NCBI GenBank assembly: GCA_024741835.1
Contig: JAENRP010000096.1
Location: 1-64,000, forward strand
Reading direction: 5' to 3'
Origin: Diplocarpon mali
Lineage: Eukaryota; Ascomycota; Leotiomycetes; Helotiales; Drepanopezizaceae
Length of the DNA: 64,000 nt
Shown: positions 59,795 through 64,000 of the stretch, piece by piece
How the letters are laid out: the number at the start of each line of letters is the position of its first letter
Position numbering within the stretch: position 1 is the stretch's first letter
Translations under genes and position numbers: made by a program
Notes under the pieces: generated by a model
Databases searched by the model: none
What the model was told of the DNA's origin: nothing
The model's input: the letters and a program-made list of their open reading frames with translations, nothing else

Positions 59795-61778
59795 TCATCC
59801 GTTCAAGATCACGTCGGCAGCCTTCTCGCTGGCCATCAGGATGGGAGCCTGGATGAAAATACCAGGAATCTTTGGAAAAACAGAAGCATCCACTACTCGT
59901 AAGTTCTGGACACCTCGAACTCTGAACTTGGAATCGAGGACAGCCATAGAATCGCCGTCAGAACCGATGGGGTTCGTGCAGGATGCGTGATGGCCCCAGG
60001 CGTTGTCTTTGATAAAGTTCCCAAGGTCCTTATCAGACTGGACATGCGGGCCTGGCTTTTCCTCCACGAAGCTGTCACCGCCCAAGATGGAGTAGGTTTT
60101 GTACTTCTGCAAAGCTCTTCGCGATATGTTCAATGCCTGAATCATGGCATTGAGATCCAGCTGATCTGCTCCTCCTGCGGTGCTTCCGGTATCAAAATAA
60201 TTGAAGTTGATGACGGGTGTGTCGAGAGGGTCAGCGGAACGCAACTCCACGGTGCCGGCACGGTTGCGGGTATGTGCCTTCAAGGTGTACCACGAGAAGT
60301 GTTGGTGGTCCCTGACAGCGGAATCGCCCCACTGGGGAAAATATCCAACAAAGTTGACGGGGCCCCCGAAGATGTACAGATCGATATCAGAATTCGCCGC
60401 GTATTCCGAATGGACGGACATGGTCGCTGCGAGCCCGTTGGTCGCATAGGCGCCCTTGGCAGCGAGGATGTTTGGGTTGCTCTGCCATTGGGTCAGGCAC
60501 TTGTCTTGGGGCTTGTTGTCAAAGGTGCAACCTTTCAAGACGGGGAAATCCGTGGGGTGTTTGACGTTGAGCCCAATCTCGTATCGGTCTTGCAAGTTGG
60601 TGCCAACTCCAGGAAGTTCTCTGACCAGAGGAATGCCCAACTTCTGCAACTCCGCCCGGGGCCCAATTCCACTGAGCTTCAACAGCTGGGGAGTATTGAA
60701 AGCTCCTCCCGAGAGGATGAGTTCCTTGGTGGCCTTGGCCTGTCCCTTGACGCCGGCAGCACCGCTCAGCGGACTCGCTCGGTACAGCTGCTTGCCATCC
60801 ATGAACTCGACTCCGGTGGCGACGGGCGTGCTGCCTGTGGTGTTGAAGTTGATCTTCGTGACGAAGCAGTCTTGACGGACTGTCAGGGGGTAGCCCTTCG
60901 CAAGCGTCGAGGTGATCAAGTCACGAACAGCTGTCCGAACCCCATTCTTCATGGTGAGCGGGATCTGGAAGAGCCCAGTGGTAGAATCGCGAGCAGCATT
61001 GACTCTGCTATTAGGGTCAGCGAGCAGAGTTGTAGTCAAGCCCGAGAGAGCATTGATTGGATCAGGTCCCCCTCCCATGACAGCAGCAGCACCGACCAGA
61101 TGCTGCGTGAGCTTCAGGTCTCTGAGCAGGATTGTTGGGTCTGTCGGCTGGGTCGGGAGCCATTGGTATACTTTGTCCAGGTACTGGCTCATGTTGGCCG
61201 CGGCCCACGAGGGATCGCCCGTGATGGAAGCGATGCCATCCCAATCACTCGCGTGGGGAGTGATGAAGATGAGCGCATTGTGAGTGATGCATCCTCCCAA
61301 GGTTCCTGCACGAGGGTAGAGAATGCCCAGCGGCTTCGCACCGGCTGGCGGGTTCGGTCCCACATGGTAGTTGTAGGGGCTCACTTCCCAGCTGTACTTT
61401 GGGTCTCGCTGAGCACGTTGCTGGTCCTGGTAGTGGTTGACGAACACATCCCATCTCAGCTTTGGATCTTCCGTGACGAGAGCCTGGTATCCTGGAACGG
61501 TGGTGTTTACATTGCCGCTCTACCGAGGGATCTTAGCTGGCGTCCCCAGGAGCACAGGGCCAACAAGGCCTCAGTATCTGGCATACCTGGTCGTTGCCGG
61601 CCTCGATTAACAGCGTCTGATGGCCCGCCATGGCTAATCTACAGGCCAGAGGTCCTCCGCCGGCGCCGGAACCGACGACGATATACTCATATTCGAGGTC
61701 TGGAGCGGCTTTTGGCGCTGCCGCTGCGAAAGAAAGCACAGCTGCCAGAAGCGTGGGAACGAGACGTGCTACTCTCAT
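59795..61778 (-). CDS. Secreted GMC-family FAD oxidoreductase
   Basis: Two exons, complement(59795-61519, 61587-61778), give 638 aa, within the GMC range. A signal peptide (LVPTLLAAVLSFAAAAPKAA) precedes the FAD-binding motif YIVVGSGAGGGPLACRLA and LLIEAGNDQ. GMC signature 1 is atypical (AGTLGGCITHNALIFI); signature 2 is clear (GAFNTPQLLKLSGIGPRAEL). The C-terminus has GHHASCTNPIGSDGDSMAVL and VVDASVFPKIPGIF, with an active-site His in HHASCT. Such enzymes oxidise sugars, aryl or other alcohols outside the cell and make hydrogen peroxide; the substrate is unknown. The intron (67 nt) starts GTATGCC after NDQ and ends CGGTAG. Confidence 0.92.
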
Positions 61779-64000
61779 CGTGAGCGTCCAGAATGAAAGA
61801 CAATGCGAGCCGGCAAAGTGGGAAGAACTTGGCTGATGAAGAAGGAAAGGCGGCTGGTCTCAAGTATCACCTATCCCTTGCCAAGGGCTCTCGGAAGCTC
61901 TCACCAGCTGGGAGTTTTCTCGTCCTTTTGTACTGTCGTTCGAATATGACTGATCTCGCATCCGAGATGTCTTCTGTCACCCGAGGAGGCGTCGACAAGG
62001 AGGCATCGACTTCAGCTTCTTCAACTTCTCGCGCTACAGCTGTTGGTAAGAAGTTAGGGTACCCTTGCCTCGCCCTGCTTTCCTCACGCTACAATCCCCA
62101 TTAGATCAGATTGAAGCCGCGGGATGTGCATCCGCACGCTGCTCTGCTGTATCACGGACAGCATCGGCAGTACCGTCAAGATCAAGCTGAAGCAACTCTC
62201 GCGCGCCACCAAAGTAAAGCGTGGAGCCAGGACCGCTGGGGGGGCTCTGATACTCATGGGGTTCTCGAGTCACTACGAATCCATCATTTTTGGCAAGAGG
62301 GATGGTTCGGCTATACCAAGAGCTTGTGTTCTCTGCTTGTGTGTATATACATTTATATCTCATGTATACATAATCAGCCTTCTAACCTCGATTATTGACG
62401 ATGATACTCGATACTCGCTCTCCACACAACTCCTACCCAAATCCGCCGTTGGTACTCGGGCACGAGCAGATGGTGGCGACGAGACGAGAAGCCAAGTGTA
62501 AAGTGCTTGGACGTTGGACACGGTGTTTTGCTCCTCGACCAAGGCCGTCCAGCCCGGCCGGTTTCCACTTGTGAGCTCCCAAGAAGCATCGCAACCTTTC
62601 CAGCCAACTTTGCAGGCTCCCCGCTGTCTCTGATGTAAAGGCTCTCGGCCGGATCCTGAACCCCAGGTGGGACTTTTTGTTTGACGACTTTTCGTCGCTG
62701 GTCGACGACCTCTCTCCCCGATTGCCTGGTGCCCCGCACGTACAGAAGACACAGACGGACGGACACGAGCTCGCTCCTCGGCACGTCTTACCGCACGAGT
62801 TGGATCTGCGCATCTGCCGCTGCACTCACAGACTCCCACGTCGGGGGCTGGGATCAAGATTTCAAATACATCGATCGCGACCTCGAGGGCGCCCTGATCG
62901 ACCAGCCTCCGAGCTCGACTCGACTCTCTCCACGCGCTCGTCACGTCGAATTGCAGCACTTGCGTCGGGGAGACCCCTCGCAGCACTCGCTGCTCTCCGT
63001 TTCTCTTCTTCTCGCGGCACGCAGAGCCCCAGTGCCGCGAATTGCTTCTCGGAGCCAGCGCCCTCTTGTCTTCCTCGATCGAAATCCCACGTCGCCCGCC
63101 ACCCCGTCATATCTGTCACGACGAGACTCTCGTGCGCAGCAGTAGCCGGTCCCGGGTCTGCTGCTGTATACCATCTGCCCGATGCAGATCGCTTTCGCTC
63201 ACGAGCCGAACTCGTCGGAGGACGAGGAGCTTTTCAAGACCTGGCCATAAGCTTGATTATCGACGGTACACGCCGATCCCAAATCCAACATGGCAACTCT
63301 CGGCCATTTGGGTGACATGGTGTCGGGAAGTCACCCGCTGACCTTTTTTCCCAACCGCACGCTTTGCCGTCCCAGGTGCCTGGGCAGCGGAGTGACTTGG
63401 AGGAGTTCGAGTCTTGTATAGGGGATGTGAGATAGCCTTTGGCCGCTCTTGATAGAGTAACGAGAAGACGTCGTGGATGCGCTGCGCCGTTTCCCGAATC
63501 CAACCTGGTGATTTCCCAGAGATCAGCCGTATAGCCTCCATTCGATCACTCGGCTTGAATGAAGCCAGCCCGTCAAAGCCTCGCTATCGCCATTTGAACC
63601 GGGGGTCTCGACTGGCTTGCCTTGCTACATCGAAGACTGCGAGCCGCCAAACCTTCCGCTCGCGCAAGGAGCCACCGAGTCCTCGCGCCGGGCGGAACTT
63701 GCGTGCGGAGTCGAGGAAGAAGAGCGTCATTGAGGGTTGACAAAAGTCGTATTTGCACATTATACATCTCAGTCTTGCGCGAGGGGCGTACGTAGCTCAC
63801 CACGCAAAGCACGCCGAACGAGCCCGTTGGGCCTGCTCCCGCCCCCCTTCCACTCCTGGGATTCCCAGTCGCTGACTCTATACCAGCCTGTCCCGACTCG
63901 AGAGGCACACGGTCAGGGCATCCGTTCTCCGCGCGCCCACGGATTTCAAAAAGGGGGGGTGCATGTGGAAGCGACCACGTGATGTTGTGCTCTGATGTAC
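61779..64000. other. No supported gene
   Basis: 2.2 kb upstream of the GMC gene. Short open frames on both strands around 62100-63340 have biased composition and no recognised domain. Nothing resembles an RNA gene or mobile element. Confidence 0.45.

Noticed and set aside
59987..61783. 598-codon plus-strand frame
   Set aside because: Antisense to the GMC oxidoreductase, which carries clear FAD and GMC motifs; an antisense shadow.
63560..63660. Possible tRNA on the minus strand (GGTTCAAATGGC)
   Set aside because: T-loop-like motif only; flanking stems do not pair and no anticodon arm could be drawn.

Overview
The window is nuclear DNA of a filamentous ascomycete (Pezizomycotina; a leotiomycete-like relative is a guess). 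The evidence is the many short introns of about 45-60 nt with GT(A/G)NGT donors and CTAA(C/T) branch sites, compact gene spacing, and a set of conserved fungal housekeeping genes. There is no bacterial operon structure, rRNA, tRNA or CRISPR. Assembly gaps lie at 10220-10302, 25148-25160 and 50083-50146, with a single N at 52269. I assembled gene models by hand from splice sites and reading-frame continuity. Most phases close exactly, but no homology search could be run, so family names rest on recognised motifs.

Layout. 0-11 kb: a small DUF2256/DUF3253 protein, a PXA-PX-Nexin_C sorting nexin, the PC4/SUB1 coactivator, and an orphan low-complexity gene whose 738-nt intron is filled by a 15-bp minisatellite and whose second exon is split by a gap. 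11.5-13.1 kb: a gene-free block built from four unrelated repeat families. 13.7-17.4 kb: a graveyard with a CmcJ/AsaB-like oxidoreductase, a glutathione S-transferase and a secreted-type protein, each broken by single-base frameshifts. 18.8-31 kb: OST3/OST6 (N-glycosylation), a long coiled-coil protein, mitochondrial rRNA methyltransferase MRM2, ribosomal protein eL18, a mitochondrial carrier and an SR splicing factor. 30.9-45 kb: DDHD phospholipase, sterol O-acyltransferase, a possible orphan, a RING-like/ankyrin-like protein, a hotdog thioesterase and fimbrin. 45-49 kb: a 1264-aa MIT-domain protein. 49-52.8 kb: a GC-rich gene-free island packed with microsatellites and an 81-bp triplicate. 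52.8-61.8 kb: a multispan membrane protein, AP-1 beta adaptin and EMC4 (divergent pair), and a secreted GMC oxidoreductase. 61.8-64 kb: no supported gene.

The genes do not form one pathway. There is loose membrane-traffic and lipid content (sorting nexin, DDHD lipase, sterol acyltransferase, AP-1, MIT protein, EMC4, OST3), as expected for an ordinary chromosome arm. The most notable signals are three frame-forced GC-AG introns, several micro-exons, the minisatellite intron, the mixed repeat block and the decayed gene group.
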